Shown: positions 1 to 11,639 of the stretch, piece after piece
Position numbering within the stretch: the stretch's first letter is position 1
How the letters are laid out: each line of letters starts with the position of its first letter
From: Lepus europaeus
Taxonomy: Eukaryota > Chordata > Mammalia > Lagomorpha > Leporidae
DNA: 64,000 nt
Direction: 5' to 3'
Assembly (NCBI RefSeq): GCF_033115175.1
Contig: NC_084839.1
Span: 35,511,501-35,575,500 of the forward strand
Program-made: the position numbers and the translations under genes
Notes under the pieces: generated by a model
Databases searched by the model: none
What the model saw: the letters and a program-made list of their open reading frames with translations, nothing else
Told to the model about the DNA's origin: nothing

Positions 1-254
1 ATATCCACTGGTTCATTTCCCAAATGGCCACAATGGCCAGGGTTGAGCCAAGCCAAAGCCAGGAACCAGAAGCATCATCTGGATGTCCCATGGGGGTGCA
101 GGGGCCCAAGGACTTGGGTCATCCTCCACTGCTTTCCCAGGCACATTAGCAGGGAGCTGGATCAGAAGTGGAGCTGCTGGGACACGAACTGGTGCCTATA
201 TGGGATGCTAGCCTTGCAGGTGGTGGCTTAACCCACTATGCCACAATGCCGAGC
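1..254 (-). repeat. CSINE, cut by window start
   Basis: Reverse-orientation C repeat: starts inside TCCACTGGTTCA..CCCAAATGGCC and ends with the tRNA-like head CACTATGCCACAATGCCG. The 3' tail lies outside the window. Confidence 0.85.
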
Positions 255-469
255 CTGAACCTGGAATTTGTGAAATGTAGATTACAGCATCTACCTCCTA
301 TGTTGTCTAGGACAGTACAGGAGAGAGCATACATAACGCATCCAGTATCATGCCTGGCATCTGATCAAGGCTTAATCTAATTTAGCTCTCTTGGGCCATT
401 TAATCCATCAAGAATTCAGAGGCCACCAGAGAAAATGTATTAGTCCCTATATGTTGGGGAGATATTGTT

Positions 470-725
470 CAGAGCATACAAAATGTTAGTTAGATAGAGG
501 AGCAAGTTCTAGGGATTTATTGTACAACATGGTGACTGTAGTTGATAAAAATGTGTTATGTTCTTAAAATTGCTAATACAATAGATCATAAGAGTTCTCA
601 CTACACACAAAAAAATGATTTGTGTGAGGCAATGCACATATAAAAGAGCCTAATCTATAGTTTTGAGATATACATATTTAAACATGCTGTACTTGATAAC
701 ATGTGTCTTTATTTGTCAAATAAAT
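470..725 (+). repeat. Old L1 3' untranslated fragment
   Basis: Contains the L1M 3'-end landmark GGGATTTATTGTACAACATG, then GAGTTCTCACTACACAC and an A-rich end near 725. Mutated and non-coding. Confidence 0.6.
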
Positions 726-726
726 A

Positions 727-1048
727 GGGCAGGTGTTGTGGCACAGCAGGTTAGCCACCACTTGGGATGCTCCTATCCCATATCAGAGTTCTAGTATGAG
801 TCCCGGCTCCTTTGCCTCTGACCCAGCTTCCTGACAATGTGCCTGGGAAGGTGACAGAGGATGGCGTAAGTACGTGGGTCTCTGCCACCCATGGTGGAGA
901 TCAGGATGGAGTTCCAGACTCCTGGCTTCAGCCTGGCCTAGCTCTGGCTGTTGCAGGCATTTGGGGAGTGAACCATCAAATGGAGGATCATTCTTTCTCT
1001 CTCTCTGCCTCTCTACCTTTCAAATAAATACATACATAAATCTTTAAA
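727..1048 (+). repeat. CSINE
   Basis: Head GGGCAGGTGTTGTGGCACAG, a diverged body with the TTGGGATGCTCCTATCCCA variant, a CT-rich stretch and an AAATAAATACATACATAAATC tail. An older copy. Confidence 0.8.
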
Positions 1049-1085
1049 ACATAAACACAGTACATATATGTAAACATATATTTAT

Positions 1086-1427
1086 TTATTTATTTATTTG
1101 ACAGGCAGAGTGGACAGTGAGAGAGAGAGACAGAGAGAAATGTCTTCCCTTACCATTGGTTCACCCTCCAATGGCCGCCGCAGCCAGTGCATTGCAGCCG
1201 GCGCACCGCGCTGATCCGAAGGCAGGAGCCAGGTGCTTCCTCCTGGTCTCCTATGCGGGCGCAGGGCCCAAGGACTTGGGCCATCCTCCACTGCACTCCC
1301 GGGCCAGAGCAGAGAGCTGGCCTGGAAGAGGGGCAACCGGGACAGAATCCGGCGCCCCGACCGGGACTAGAACCCGGTGTGCCAGCGCCGCAGGTGGAGG
1401 ATTAGCCTAGTGAGCCGCGGCACCGGC
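1086..1427 (-). repeat. Young-type CSINE with target-site duplication
   Basis: Reverse copy of the GACAGGCAGAGTGGACAGTG subtype with CpG-rich body and GGATTAGCCTAGTGAGCCGC head. Flanked by the perfect 16-base repeat GTAAACATATATTTAT at 1070-1085 and 1428-1443. Confidence 0.92.
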
Positions 1428-1557
1428 GTAAACATATATTTATATAAGTTAATGAAATGGATTTAAAAAAAATTTTAAAAACATAATTTGCCTCCATAAT
1501 GTTTAATGATTTTCATTTCAGCAAGACAGATGTTTTATAGTTAAAATACTGATTTAG

Positions 1558-1834
1558 GGACAACTGCCATGGCACAATGGGTAAAGCTGCCGTCTTTCCA
1601 TATGGCTGTTCCACTTCCAATCCAGCTCCCTGCTAATGCACCTGGGAAAGCAGCAAAGGATGGCCCATGTCCTTGGGCCCCTACATATGTGGGAGACTCA
1701 GAAGAAGCTCCTGGCTCCTGGCCTTGGATTAGCCCAGCTCTGGCCTTTGCGGCCATTTGAGAAGTGAACCAGCAGATGGAAGAGCGCTCTCTCTCTCTCT
1801 GAAGCTCTGCCTATCAAATAAAATAATCTTTAAA
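1558..1834 (+). repeat. CSINE
   Basis: Head ACTGCCATGGCACAATGGG. The usual B-box segment after the head is deleted. The body GCACCTGGGAAAGCAGCAAAGG and an AAATAAAATAATC tail are present. Confidence 0.78.
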
Positions 1835-1990
1835 AAATACTAATTTAAGCTATTTTTCCTTTTTATTACAGAAGTCTTGAGATTTCTACAATTATCAAGT
1901 ATTTCTTCTGAGGTTTGTCAGATTCCCTAATGTAGTAAACTGCATTGGTCATAACTGTCCCCTTAGTGGTTTAGAAATTCTGCAAATTGA

Positions 1991-2322
1991 GGGGCTAGTG
2001 CCAGGGCGCATTAGGTTAATCCTCCGCCTGTGGTGCCAGCATCCCATATGGGCGCTGATTCTAGTCCCAGCTGCTCCTCTTCCGGTCCAGCTCTCTGCTA
2101 TGGCCTGGGAAAGCAGTAGAAGATAGCCCAAGTGCTTGGGCTCTTGCACCTGCATGGGAGACCAGAAAGAAGCACCTAGCTCCTGGCTTCAGATTGGTGC
2201 AGCTCCAGACGTTGCGGCCATTTGGAAAGTGAACCAATGAAAGGAAGTCCTCTCTCTCTGTCTCTCCCTCTCACTGTCTGTAACTCTACCTCTCAAATAC
2301 ATAAATAAATAGATCTTAAAAA
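1991..2322 (+). repeat. CSINE
   Basis: Head GGGGCTAGTGCCAGGGCGCA with TTAATCCTCCGCCTGTGGTG, intermediate between the older and young subtypes. Tail TCAAATACATAAATAAATAG. Confidence 0.82.
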
Positions 2323-2383
2323 AATTCTACGAATTGAAAAGAAACAAACTACTGTGTCAAATTGGGTGAAATGGAGTGGCCTT

Positions 2384-2712
2384 GGGGCTGGTGTTGTGTA
2401 CAGGGTTAAGCCACTGCCTGCAACACTAGCATCCCATATGGACAACTGTTGGAGTCCCGGCTGCTCCACTTCCGATCTAGCTCCCTGCTAAAGCGCCTGG
2501 GAAAGCAGCAGAGGGTAGCCTAAGTGTTTGGGCCCCTGGACCCACTTGGGAGACCTGGATGAAGCTCCTGGCTTTGGCTTGGCCCAACTCCGGCTGTTGT
2601 GATTGTTTAGGGAATGAACCAGCTGATGGAAGATCTCTCTCTTTCTCTCTCTCTCTCCTTCTATTTCTATTTAACTCTTCCCTTCAAATAAATAAAATAA
2701 ATCTTTAAAAAA
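2384..2712 (+). repeat. CSINE
   Basis: GGGGCTGGTGTTGTGTACAGGG head, B-box-like GTTGGAGTCCC, a long CT tract and an AAATAAATAAAATAAATC tail. Confidence 0.82.
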
Positions 2713-4294
2713 AGAAAACGGCCAGCAATTTGACATTAAAATCCAGAATACTGTAAATAATGTTCTGGGACTTTTACACATTGAGAGTGTGCGGGAAAAA
2801 TCACACAGTGTCGCTAGATGGAGCCTTCCTGGGATCCTGGCCAAAGGTCTACTTTAATCCCTAGGAATCGGGCAATTTGAAAACTGAAGTTTCAGTTTCC
2901 CTTGTGTTTAATGGCTATTCTCTCTGGCATGCGTATTTGTCTTTGTCAGTTTTATTGATCAAATAAATTTGCCAAGTAAGGAACTCTTCCTCTTTCGAGC
3001 AGCGGCCAGCTCCGTGTTCATGCTATGCCATTATCTACGGCAACAGGGAGTTGAAAGTGCTTTCAGAGGCAAACGAGAACAGTAGCAGCAAGATAAAATG
3101 TTGAATGAAATAAAAAATCTTATCCCTCTTATATATCTTTACTTAAAAAATGAAAGCCGAGATGCTTCTTGCAAAGTGCCCGCACCCCTGGGATTTTGCG
3201 TTTGCCACCGTGGAGCCGGCAGTGTGCAGCTGACAGGATGGAGAGTGGGGAGCTCAGCGTGAGAGAGGTGGACCGATGCAGGACCAGTGTCTTCCGTGGG
3301 AAGTGGGTGGGGCATGCTCCCCGGCCGGGCGTTCTCTCCATCCCCTCCTCTTCAACCGGCAACAACCCTGAGGAAAGGAGAGTGGAGGAGGACCTGGGAA
3401 CAGGATATCAGAGATGAGAGCTATCTATGTCATTTCACAAAGCAGCTGGGAGGATCCTTATACCCATCCAGCCTGACGATTCCTTATTACAGACGAGGGG
3501 CTGACGAGGGATGAGAGCACGCACGGTGCAGCTGGTGACAGAGTTGGCTCTGGAAGTCAGCCACGATGTTTCTGTTTTCCTCCTGTTGTGATGGGTTTCT
3601 TTGAGAGAAAAGCTGGCCAGGGCTGGTGCTGGTAAATTTTCAGAGCTGACACGCTTTTCCATCCACATATTTCCACTTCCATTTCTTCGTTCCTTGTGGC
3701 GCCCCTCTACTCCCAATCCCTGAAGACAAACCTAATGCTGCCGAGTTGCACAGGCCCGCTCCCCTGGGCCCACACTTTCATGTCCTCAACATGTGGATGA
3801 CAGACAGCTCTCGAAAGAGCTGGGCCTTTAAATAGATTCACAGATCCCAACTGGTGTTTGATCTCCCTTCTTTTCTTTCTGGGATTCTTGTGGAATCCAG
3901 AAGAATCTCTGAATGCGAAACAGGAAAGGCAGAATGAGGAATGGGATTTTTAGCTTTTCCAGGCCAGTCAGCCACTGGGGCAGAATTCATTATGGTCTTG
4001 CTGATCTTCAAGTCATAAGGGCTCGACATGAAGGGAAAAGCAAGCAGGTGCGTCGCAGGACAAGGGGAGAGCCCGTTTGTTCCAGGTTGGAAGTACTGTG
4101 CGCTGTCAAGGTGCTGGCACCAAAGGGCTCTCTGGAGTCTGGGGCAGCAGCAGCCCTGGCATTCATTTGGAAACTGCATTTAGAAGAGGAAGAGGGGGCT
4201 TCCAATGGATCTCTTAAAGCGAACTCTTGGCTAAGATCCCTAATTTAGGTAGAGTATTTGATGGAGTCAATTTCTATGAGGGACTTCTTTACTT
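2713..4294. other. Unassigned intergenic stretch
   Basis: No repeat family or gene recognised. Open frames of 75-113 codons overlap on both strands between 3129 and 4248 without a recognisable domain or splice logic, so they are not called as genes. Confidence 0.4.
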
Positions 4295-4312
4295 TTTTAA
4301 AGATTTATTTAT

Positions 4313-4632
4313 GGGGCCGGTGCTGTGGCATAGTGGGTAAAGCCGCTGCCTGCAGTGCTGGCATCCCATATGGGTGCCGATTAGAGTCCTGGCTGCTCTA
4401 GTTCCAATCCAGCTCTCTGCTATGGCCTGGGAAAGCAGTACAAGGTGGCCAGAGAGCTTGGGCCCCTGCACCCACGTAGGAGACCTGGAGGAAGCTCCTG
4501 GCTCCTGGCTTTGGATCGGCACAGCTCTGGCCATTGCAGCCTTTTGGGGAGTGAACCAGCAGATGGAAGACTTCGCTCTCTGATTCTGCCTCTCTGTAAC
4601 TCTTCCCTTCAAATAAATAAATACATCTTTTA
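4313..4632 (+). repeat. CSINE inserted into the tail of a reverse CSINE
   Basis: Near-complete copy from GGGGCCGGTGCTGTGGCATA to AAATAAATAAATACATC. AAAGATTTATTT-like sequence lies on both sides, showing that it landed in the A-rich end of the copy at 4633-4930. Confidence 0.85.
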
Positions 4633-4930
4633 AAAAAGATTTATTTGAAAAGCAGAGTAGCAGAGAGAAAGAGAGAGGGAGAGAGATTTTCTGCCTGTTG
4701 GTTCACTCCCCAAATGGCCAAAACAGCCAGGGCTGGGCCACACCAAAGCCTGGCATCCGGGTCTCCCATGAGGGTGGCAGAGACTCAAGTACTTGATCCA
4801 TCTTCCACTGCTTTCCCAGGTCCATCAGCAGGGAGCTGGAAGCAGAGCTGCTGGGACTTGAACCAGCACTCATATGGGATGCCAGTGTTGTAGGCGGAGG
4901 ATTAAGCTGCTATGCCACAATCCTGGCCCC
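4633..4930 (-). repeat. CSINE
   Basis: Reverse copy from AAGATTTATTTGAAAAGCAG to the head TGCTATGCCACAATCCTGGCC. Forms a tail-to-tail inverted pair with 4313-4632. Confidence 0.85.
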
Positions 4931-5481
4931 AGGTTTTGTTTTCTAAATGGGATAAGATTTTTGATTTTGTTTCATTTCAATTAATTGCAATGTAAAGAGC
5001 CACACGTGCCTGCCAATCCTGGTTGGAGGGCACAACTGTGTACTAGTCAAGGCTGCAGGTTCCAGATCATCTGGCTTCACATGGACGCTCTGGACTTCCT
5101 GGCCGGCTGTGTGGGCCTGCACCAAGTTACTCCTCTCAGTGCCCCTTCTCCTCGTTTATAAAATACTTCCTGGTTCTTACCTCGCGGGCCAGGCTTGGGG
5201 GCCGAGCCACTCCCATACGGGTACGCAAGTGGTAGCTGTGTGAACCTGGAGCAGAGCACCTCTGCCTGTTTCCTCATCCTTGAAATGCGGTGACAATAGT
5301 GCCTGAGTGAATAGTAAATTGGATAATCCATAATCAGGTCCTATATGTATTCCCGGTGCACCTGCCGGAACCAGACTATACTGTTATCTTCATACCGAAA
5401 TAACCCGTATCAGTGGGATTTGGACAATCTCCCACCAAGTCGGCATCCAGCACTAGTATTGGTTAAACTGTTTTTTTTTTT

Positions 5482-5784
5482 AAGACTTATTTTTTTTTTA
5501 AAAAAAGATAGAGTGACAGAGACAGACAGGGACAGAGATCTTTCATCTGCTGGTTCACTCCCTAAATGATGGCAACAGCCAGGGCTTGTACAGGTTGAAG
5601 CCAAGAGCCTGAAACTCCATCAGGCTCTCCCACGTGGGTGGCAGGGGCCCAAGTACATGCACCATCATTTGCTACCTTTCAGGTGCATTAGTAGAGAGCA
5701 GCTGAGAATCAAATCAGCACTTTAATATGGGAGGCCAGCATTGCAAGCAGCAGCCTAACAACACTGTGCCACAATGCAGGCCCT
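5482..5784 (-). repeat. CSINE, diverged
   Basis: Reverse copy beginning in a T/A-rich run and GACAGAGACAGACAGGGACAG, ending CACTGTGCCACAATGCAGGCC. Confidence 0.78.
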
Positions 5785-5894
5785 GGTTAAACATTTTAAA
5801 AAGACCTTCCCTGGAAATTCTATGATAATTAAAACGCACTTTGATCTATGGGCCAGGGGAGCCTCTGCAGTCTAGATTATTATTATTGTTGTTA

Positions 5895-6205
5895 TTAAAG
5901 ATTAATTTTTTTTAAGGGAGAGTTACAGAGAGAGGGAAAGAGATATCTTCCATCCACTGGTTCACTTCCTAAATGGCTCCAGCATCCAAGCCTGGGCCAG
6001 ACTGAAGCCAGGAACCAGAAGCCTCATCCAGGGCCCCCACATGGGTACAGGGGCCCAAGCACATGGGCTATCTTCCCTTGCTTTCTCAAGTGAGCTAGCA
6101 GGCAGCTGGATCAGAAGCGGAGCAGCCGACACTTGAACCAGCTCCCACATGGGATTCTGGCATTGTAGGTGGTGGCTTAACCTGTTATGCCACAATGCCG
6201 GCCCC
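5895..6205 (-). repeat. CSINE
   Basis: Reverse copy: GGGAGAGTTACAGAGAGAGG, TCCACTGGTTCACTTCC, and terminal TTATGCCACAATGCCGGCC. Confidence 0.83.
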
Positions 6206-6225
6206 AATATATTATTATTGTTTTT

Positions 6226-6521
6226 TAAAATTATTTTTATTTATTTGAAAGATGGAGTTACATAGATTCAGAGATCTGTCCACTTCCCAAATACTTGCAA
6301 CAGCCAGGGCTGGTCTGGGCTGAAGCCAGGAGCCTGGAACTCCATCTGGGTCTCCTACATGAGTGGCAGGGGCCCAAGTACTGGAGCCAGGATCTGCTGC
6401 CTTCCAGGGTGTGCATTAGAGGGAGCTGGATCAGAAGCACTGGCAGGACTTGAACCCAAGCACTTCAATATGGGATGCAGGTGTCTCAGCCAGTGACAAT
6501 GGCTGCACCACAATGCTTTTA
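6226..6521 (-). repeat. CSINE, diverged
   Basis: Reverse copy with TTATTTGAAAGATGGAGTTA and a degenerate head GGCTGCACCACAATGC. Adjacent to another reverse copy ending at 6205. Confidence 0.75.
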
Positions 6522-8115
6522 GAGCCTCAGGGGCAGCTATAAAGACCAGTTACAAGTTGCACCACTGCCCGAGCCCCAGGCATGCTATGCAATCCGGGAG
6601 TTTCCCTGTATCCTGGGATCCTGACCTAGAGGGAGTCCACAGGATGGAGGGAGGGACTGTGCTGTAACCGATGGCAGAGGTGGAGACAAAGCTTGTGCGG
6701 TTGGGAACCATCATCCTGGGGAGAGGGCACGGTGGACAGAGGGGGCGTCACAAGTGTGTGTGTCCACCTCAATGGGGGACACACTTAGCCCCACAGACCC
6801 TCCTGAGGGTCCTCTGGACATGTGAGCCAGATCTGCCTGCTCACCATATCTGAAGGGGAGCAGCGTTTGTCCACTGGCACTCTGGGCGGCAGTTGCTTCA
6901 GTGCCCCACGGGCACGCGAGCCCCTGCCCTCGCCTCGATGCTGGCTCAGGGATGGTGCTGCAGGACGCACCTGTTGGAAGCTGGAGGGCAGGAGTAGGGG
7001 AACAGAGCACAGAGCAGGGCAGAGGGAGTCTCTGAGACACAGTACTTACGTGCCGTGGCCTAGGATGTCTTCCTGCGTGTTCTGGGGACGAGGGCTGCAT
7101 CACATTGCTTGTCTCCCAGCGGGGTGGTGCCAGTGTGGAGGTGCACCCGGAGGGCTCTCCTGAACCCTCTGACCCCTGCCTCCATAAGAGGTAAACACTG
7201 GCACCTCCCTCTTTCACTCACTTCTTCAACAAACTGGCCAATCACCCACTGCCAGGCCCTGTTGTGTGAACAAGAGTTTGGAAAACAAGCCCCACCTCTG
7301 CCCGTGTGGAGCTGCTGTTCCCACAGAGGAGATGGACAGTGCTCAGCTGTTCCTCAGGGGCTGATCAATGCCGGAGGAAAAAGTACGGCAGGGAGACGGC
7401 AGCGAGCGCAGGCTGGCCCTCCCAGGGGATACTAGTCCTCTTCGAGTGATTCTCACGGCTGAGAAAGAATTTCCTGGTCACTCCAGCACCTCCTCACTGC
7501 CGCAGGCCCATGGATTGCTCCTGCGACACAGTGTGAACGAGGGCCCGCGACTCCATCCAGATCTCTGAATTTCCCTCTGGGGGAGCATTTCCTAGAGCGG
7601 ATCACCCCGGCCTAACAAACATAACATCAAACTTGTCTTGCTGACGCCCACACCTCAAATGCATTTTCTTCAAAATGTACTGATACTTCCCCCAGCCAAC
7701 TCTTCCATCTCTGGTCACTGCAGCCTGGAATTCGCTTGGAGTCATGGCCAGACTCCCTGTAAGATGCTCAAGTTGGCGCTTTCTTTAAGCTTTCTGGTGT
7801 ACTCTTCACAGAATTAATTCTGGTTAATTCCATTAAGTGGATTGCACTTGGTGGCTACATATTCCAGTTAGCTTTTTTCTGTTTCTGCCCATACCTCATA
7901 GTGTTTGCTATACAGCAAGCGAACATTTCAAAGAGTGTCAATAAACTAACTCAGTGTAAAAAGCATAACTTGACATGTTTGTTTGCTGGAAGATAGAGCC
8001 TTTTCATGTTAGAATGCAAAAGCCACCACACAGAAGAGATGAGCAGTTGAGCAGGATGAGATTTCATACTTCTTTGGGGAAAATACAGCAACTACTGCAT
8101 TAAAAAGAATTCCAG
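6522..8115. other. GC-rich unassigned stretch
   Basis: No repeat recognised. 6540-7600 is GC-richer than its surroundings and holds overlapping open frames on both strands, the longest 168 codons at 6711-7217 (minus). Their low-complexity Pro/Ser/Gly composition and lack of a known domain argue against coding. Confidence 0.4.
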
Positions 8116-8436
8116 GGGGCCGGCGCTGTGGTGTAGCAGGTAAAGCCACCACCTGCAGTGCCAGCATCCCATATAGGTGCCAGTTTGAGTCCTTGCTGCT
8201 CCACTTCCGATCCAGCTCTCTGCTATGGCCTGGGAAAGCAGTATAAGATGGCCCAAGTCCTTAGGCCCCTGAACCCACGTGGGAGACCTGGAGGAAACTC
8301 CTGGCTTCAGATCGGCACAGCTCCAGCCATTGTCGCCAATTGGGGAGTGAACCGGCGGATGGAAGATCTCTCTCTCTCTCTCTCTCTGCCTCTCCTCTCT
8401 CCGTCTCTTTCAAATAAATAAATCTTAAAAAAAAAT
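8116..8436 (+). repeat. CSINE
   Basis: Well-kept copy: GGGGGCCGGCGCTGTGGTGT head, GGGAAAGCAGTATAAGATGG body, a CT repeat and AAATAAATAAATC tail. Confidence 0.88.
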
Positions 8437-8446
8437 TCTAGAAGGA

Positions 8447-8695
8447 TTGGCTTGGTGTGGCAGTGGGTTAAGCTGCCACTTGGGATGCTCATATCCTGTT
8501 ACTTTGCTTCTAACCCTGCTTCCTGCTATTTGGTCTGGGAGGTAGCAGGTGATGGCTCACGTGGTTGCGTTCCTGCTACCCACATGGAAGACTGAGGTGG
8601 AATTCCAGGGTCCTGGCTTCATCTTGGCCCAGCTGTAGCTGTTAGAGGCATCTCTCTCTCTCTCTCTCTTTCAAATAAATAACACAATTTTTAAA
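8447..8695 (+). repeat. CSINE, old and shortened
   Basis: Diverged copy starting GGCTTGGTGTGGCAGTGGGTT with TTGGGATGCTCATATCC and ending in CT repeats and CAAATAAATAAC. Several internal deletions. Confidence 0.7.
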
Positions 8696-8787
8696 AATCC
8701 TAGGATTTTCTTTCAAAGGACCATTTTTCTAATGAAGTCCTTTTTCTTCCTTCTTTTATTGAAAAATTTTTATTTTTAAAAAAGGCA

Positions 8788-9062
8788 GGGGCTGGCATTG
8801 TGGCATAACATGTTAAGCTGCTGTCTACAGTGCTGGCATCCTATAAGGGTACCGGTTCCAATTCCTGCTGCTCCATTTCCAATCCAGCTCTCTGCTAATG
8901 CACCTTGGAAGGTAGTGGAAGATGGCCCAAGACCCTGGGCTCCTGCACCCATGTGGGAGACCCAGAAGAAGCTTCTGGCTTCTGCCTGGCCCAGCTATGG
9001 CCATTGTGGCCATTGGGGAGTGATTCAGTGGATGGAAGATTCTCTCCCTCTCTCTGTAATTA
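8788..9062 (+). repeat. CSINE
   Basis: Head GGGGCTGGCATTGTGGCATA, body GCACCTTGGAAGGTAGTGGAAG. The tail is shortened to TCTCTGTAATTATG and joins the next copy. Confidence 0.82.
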
Positions 9063-9079
9063 TGTTAAAAAAAAAAAAG

Positions 9080-9410
9080 GAGCCGGCGCCACAGCTCACT
9101 AGGCTAATCCTCCGCCTGTGGTGCCGGCACACCAGGTTCTAGTCCTGGTCAGGCGCTAGATTCTGTCCCGGTTGCCCCTCTTCCAGGCCAGCTCTCTGCT
9201 GTGGCCCAGGAATGCAGTGGAGGATGGCCCAAGTGCTTGGGCCCTGCATCCCATGGGAGACCAGGAGAACCACCTGGCTCCTGGCTTCGGATCGGCGCGG
9301 TGTGCTGACCACGGCAGCCATTGGAGGGTGAACCAACGGTAAAGGAAAACCTTTCTCTCTGTCTCTCTCTCACTGTCCACTCTGCCTGTCCAAAAAAAAA
9401 AAAAAAAAAA
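9080..9410 (+). repeat. Young-type CSINE
   Basis: AGCCGGCGCCACAGCTCACT head, TTCTGTCCCGGTTGCCCCTC body, CACTGTCCACTCTGCCTGTC end plus poly(A). Confidence 0.9.
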
Positions 9411-9688
9411 ATGGAGAGAGAGAGAGAGAGAGGTGTTCCATCTGCTGGTTTACTCCTCAAATGCCTGCAACAGCCAGGCCCGGGTTAGGCTGAAGCCAGA
9501 AACTCAGTTCAGGTCTCCCACGTGAGTAACAGGGTCCCTAGTTCTTGAGCATCATCTGCTGCCTCCCAGGGTGTGCATTAGTAGGAAGCTGGATGGGGAG
9601 AAGAGCCAGGACTCAAACCCAGGGACTCTGATAAGGGATGTCAGTATTCCAAATGGCATCTTAACTGTTGGGTCAAATGCTCTCCTGT
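9411..9688 (-). repeat. CSINE, old
   Basis: Reverse copy: a GA repeat then TTCCATCTGCTGGTTTACTC and a weak head. The preceding young copy is inserted at or beside its tail, leaving them tail to tail. Confidence 0.75.
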
Positions 9689-9811
9689 AAAGGAACCAAA
9701 TGTTAACTGTAGATGTTAATGCAGTCAGATGTTTTAGAGGGTAACAAGACCAATATATTTATATAGCTCTTGGTATCACAAAATGTATTCATGCAGTTGT
9801 TTCACTGAATG

Positions 9812-10104
9812 CTTTTTTTTTTTTTTTTGACAGGCAGAGTTAGACAGTGAGAGAGAGAGAGAGAGACAGAGAGAAAGGTCTTCCTTCCATTAGTTCACCC
9901 CGCAAATGGCCACTACAGCCTGCGCTCTGCGCCAATCCAAAGCCAGGAGCCAGGTGCCTCCTCCCGGTTTCCCACTCGGGTGCAGGGCCCAAGCACCTGG
10001 GCCATCCTCCACTGCCTTTCCGGGCCACAGCAGAGAGCTGGACTGTAAGAGGCGCAACCGGGACAGAATCCGGTGCCCCAACCGGGACTAGAACCCGGGG
10101 TAAC
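9812..10104 (-). repeat. Young-type CSINE, head truncated
   Basis: Poly(T), GACAGGCAGAGTTAGACAGTG and a body through GGACTAGAACCCGGGG. The roughly 45 terminal head bases seen in other young copies are missing. Confidence 0.87.
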
Positions 10105-10692
10105 CACCTCACGTGGTAGGCAGTACTACTCATTTTAGAGTGGAACATGCTGATGGCCTGTAAGTGGCAAGGCCAAAACCTGACCTCCAGTTGGAGGGCT
10201 TCCTGCTAGAAAGAGGAAGAGGCAAGGCCTGGTGCCAGTCATCCCGCACTCTCCCGGCCGCTGCAGAAGCCCTTCTTGTGCAACTGGAGGAGGCTTTTCC
10301 CTCCCAGCTCAGAAGTGCTCACCGAGTCTGCTGCCCGGGAGGAAGCAGGGGGAGCAATGCTTAACCCGCATCAGGCTGTTCTTGGGGTCATAGCCAGAAA
10401 GCTAACCGTCTGGTACCTACTCAGCCGTTGAACACAGACATGTGCTGTAGCTTCTGTTTGGTAAATACAATGTCTGGAGTGTTTCTTCATCATGATGCCT
10501 TGCACTTCTCCATAGGATGGCTACACGTTTTATGAAAAGACGATGTTCCCCTCGGAAGAACAGCAGCCTTGATAGGACAGACAAGATCCAAACACAGAGA
10601 CAGACCAGTGGGTAGCGGGGGCCAATGATTTGTAGATTCCCTCAAATGTACTCAGAGTTCTAGGTTAAACAACGTCAGACCTTATTCCTTAT
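10105..10692. other. Unassigned stretch
   Basis: No gene, RNA or repeat recognised between two reverse CSINEs. Confidence 0.4.
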
Positions 10693-10977
10693 TTTTTAAG
10701 AAGATTTATTTATTTGACAGAGTGACACACATAGAGACAGCAAAAGTGAGCGAAATCTTCCATCAGCTAGTTCACTTGTCAAATGGCCACAACAGCTGGG
10801 GCTGGTCCAGGCTGAAGCCAGGAGCTGGGAATTTGACCCAGATTTCCCATGTGGCAGGGACCCAACTACTTGGGCCATCTTTTGCTGTTTTCCTAGGCAC
10901 ATCAGCAGGGAGATGAATTGGAAGTTGAGCAGCCAGGACTCTAACCTACATTTTGATACGGCATGCCAGGGCAGTAG
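10693..10977 (-). repeat. CSINE, old
   Basis: Reverse copy: GAAGATTTATTTATTTGACAG, TTCCATCAGCTAGTTCACTT, ending in a degenerate CATTTTGATACGGCATGCC. Confidence 0.75.
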
Positions 10978-11039
10978 AAGCACACAGATAGAACATGCTT
11001 TCAACTGCAAATGCTTGGCTTTTTAAAAATACACTCTGC

Positions 11040-11500
11040 TTCTGTTCTTGACTGCTGCACAACAAATCATCCCCAAATGCAGAGGCTTGCAGTAGCAATG
11101 ATCTGTTATTTCTCCCAATCCTGAGGGTTGACTGGGCTCAGCAGGGCAGTTACCCTGCTAGACCCAGTGCACTCATTTGTCTATATTTGGCTGGCTGCTG
11201 GCTGTGCTGAGTTGAAAGGTCTAGGAAGGTTTCACTCACACGTCTGGCCCCTGGGTGTTCTGCCAGTGACCTCTGTCTCTCAACGTGGCGTCCCACTAGT
11301 TCCGCTTAAGGTCCTTTGCAGCATGGTGGCTGGATTCCACCAAGTGAGAAGGCAGAGGATGTTAGGACTTTCAAGGGCTCAGCCCAGAAGTGGACAGCTT
11401 CACCTCCTCCACACCCAACGTGACTCAGAAATCACGAGGCCAGCCTGGACCCAAGGTGCAGAGGGATGAGGCAGGCTTCACCTCTTAATAAAAGGCATGG
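11040..11500 (+). repeat. Ancient interspersed repeat, family not named
   Basis: Contains TGCTGCACAACAAATCATCC, TTCACTCACACGTCTGGCCCC, GCATGGTGGCTGGATTCC and CACCTCTTAATA in the order found in a common ancient mammalian repeat. I cannot name the family. The 113-codon frame inside it is therefore not a gene. Confidence 0.5.
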
Positions 11501-11639
11501 AGCAGCACCAATGCAAAAGACACATAGGATGGGAGACATTGTTGCAGGTATCATCGGAAAACATCGACTATACTCAGTTAAACACAAGCAGCGCTAAAGA
11601 TAGTGAAAGCAGAAAGGTCAACTCAAAAGAAAACAACAG

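Noticed and set aside
2810-2826. GTCGCTAGATGGAG as a CTCF site
   Set aside because: Three mismatches to the core, including conserved positions.
6711-7217. 168-codon minus-strand frame
   Set aside because: Low-complexity composition, overlapping frames on both strands, and no recognised family or splice context.
11128-11469. 113-codon plus-strand frame
   Set aside because: Lies wholly inside an ancient interspersed repeat.
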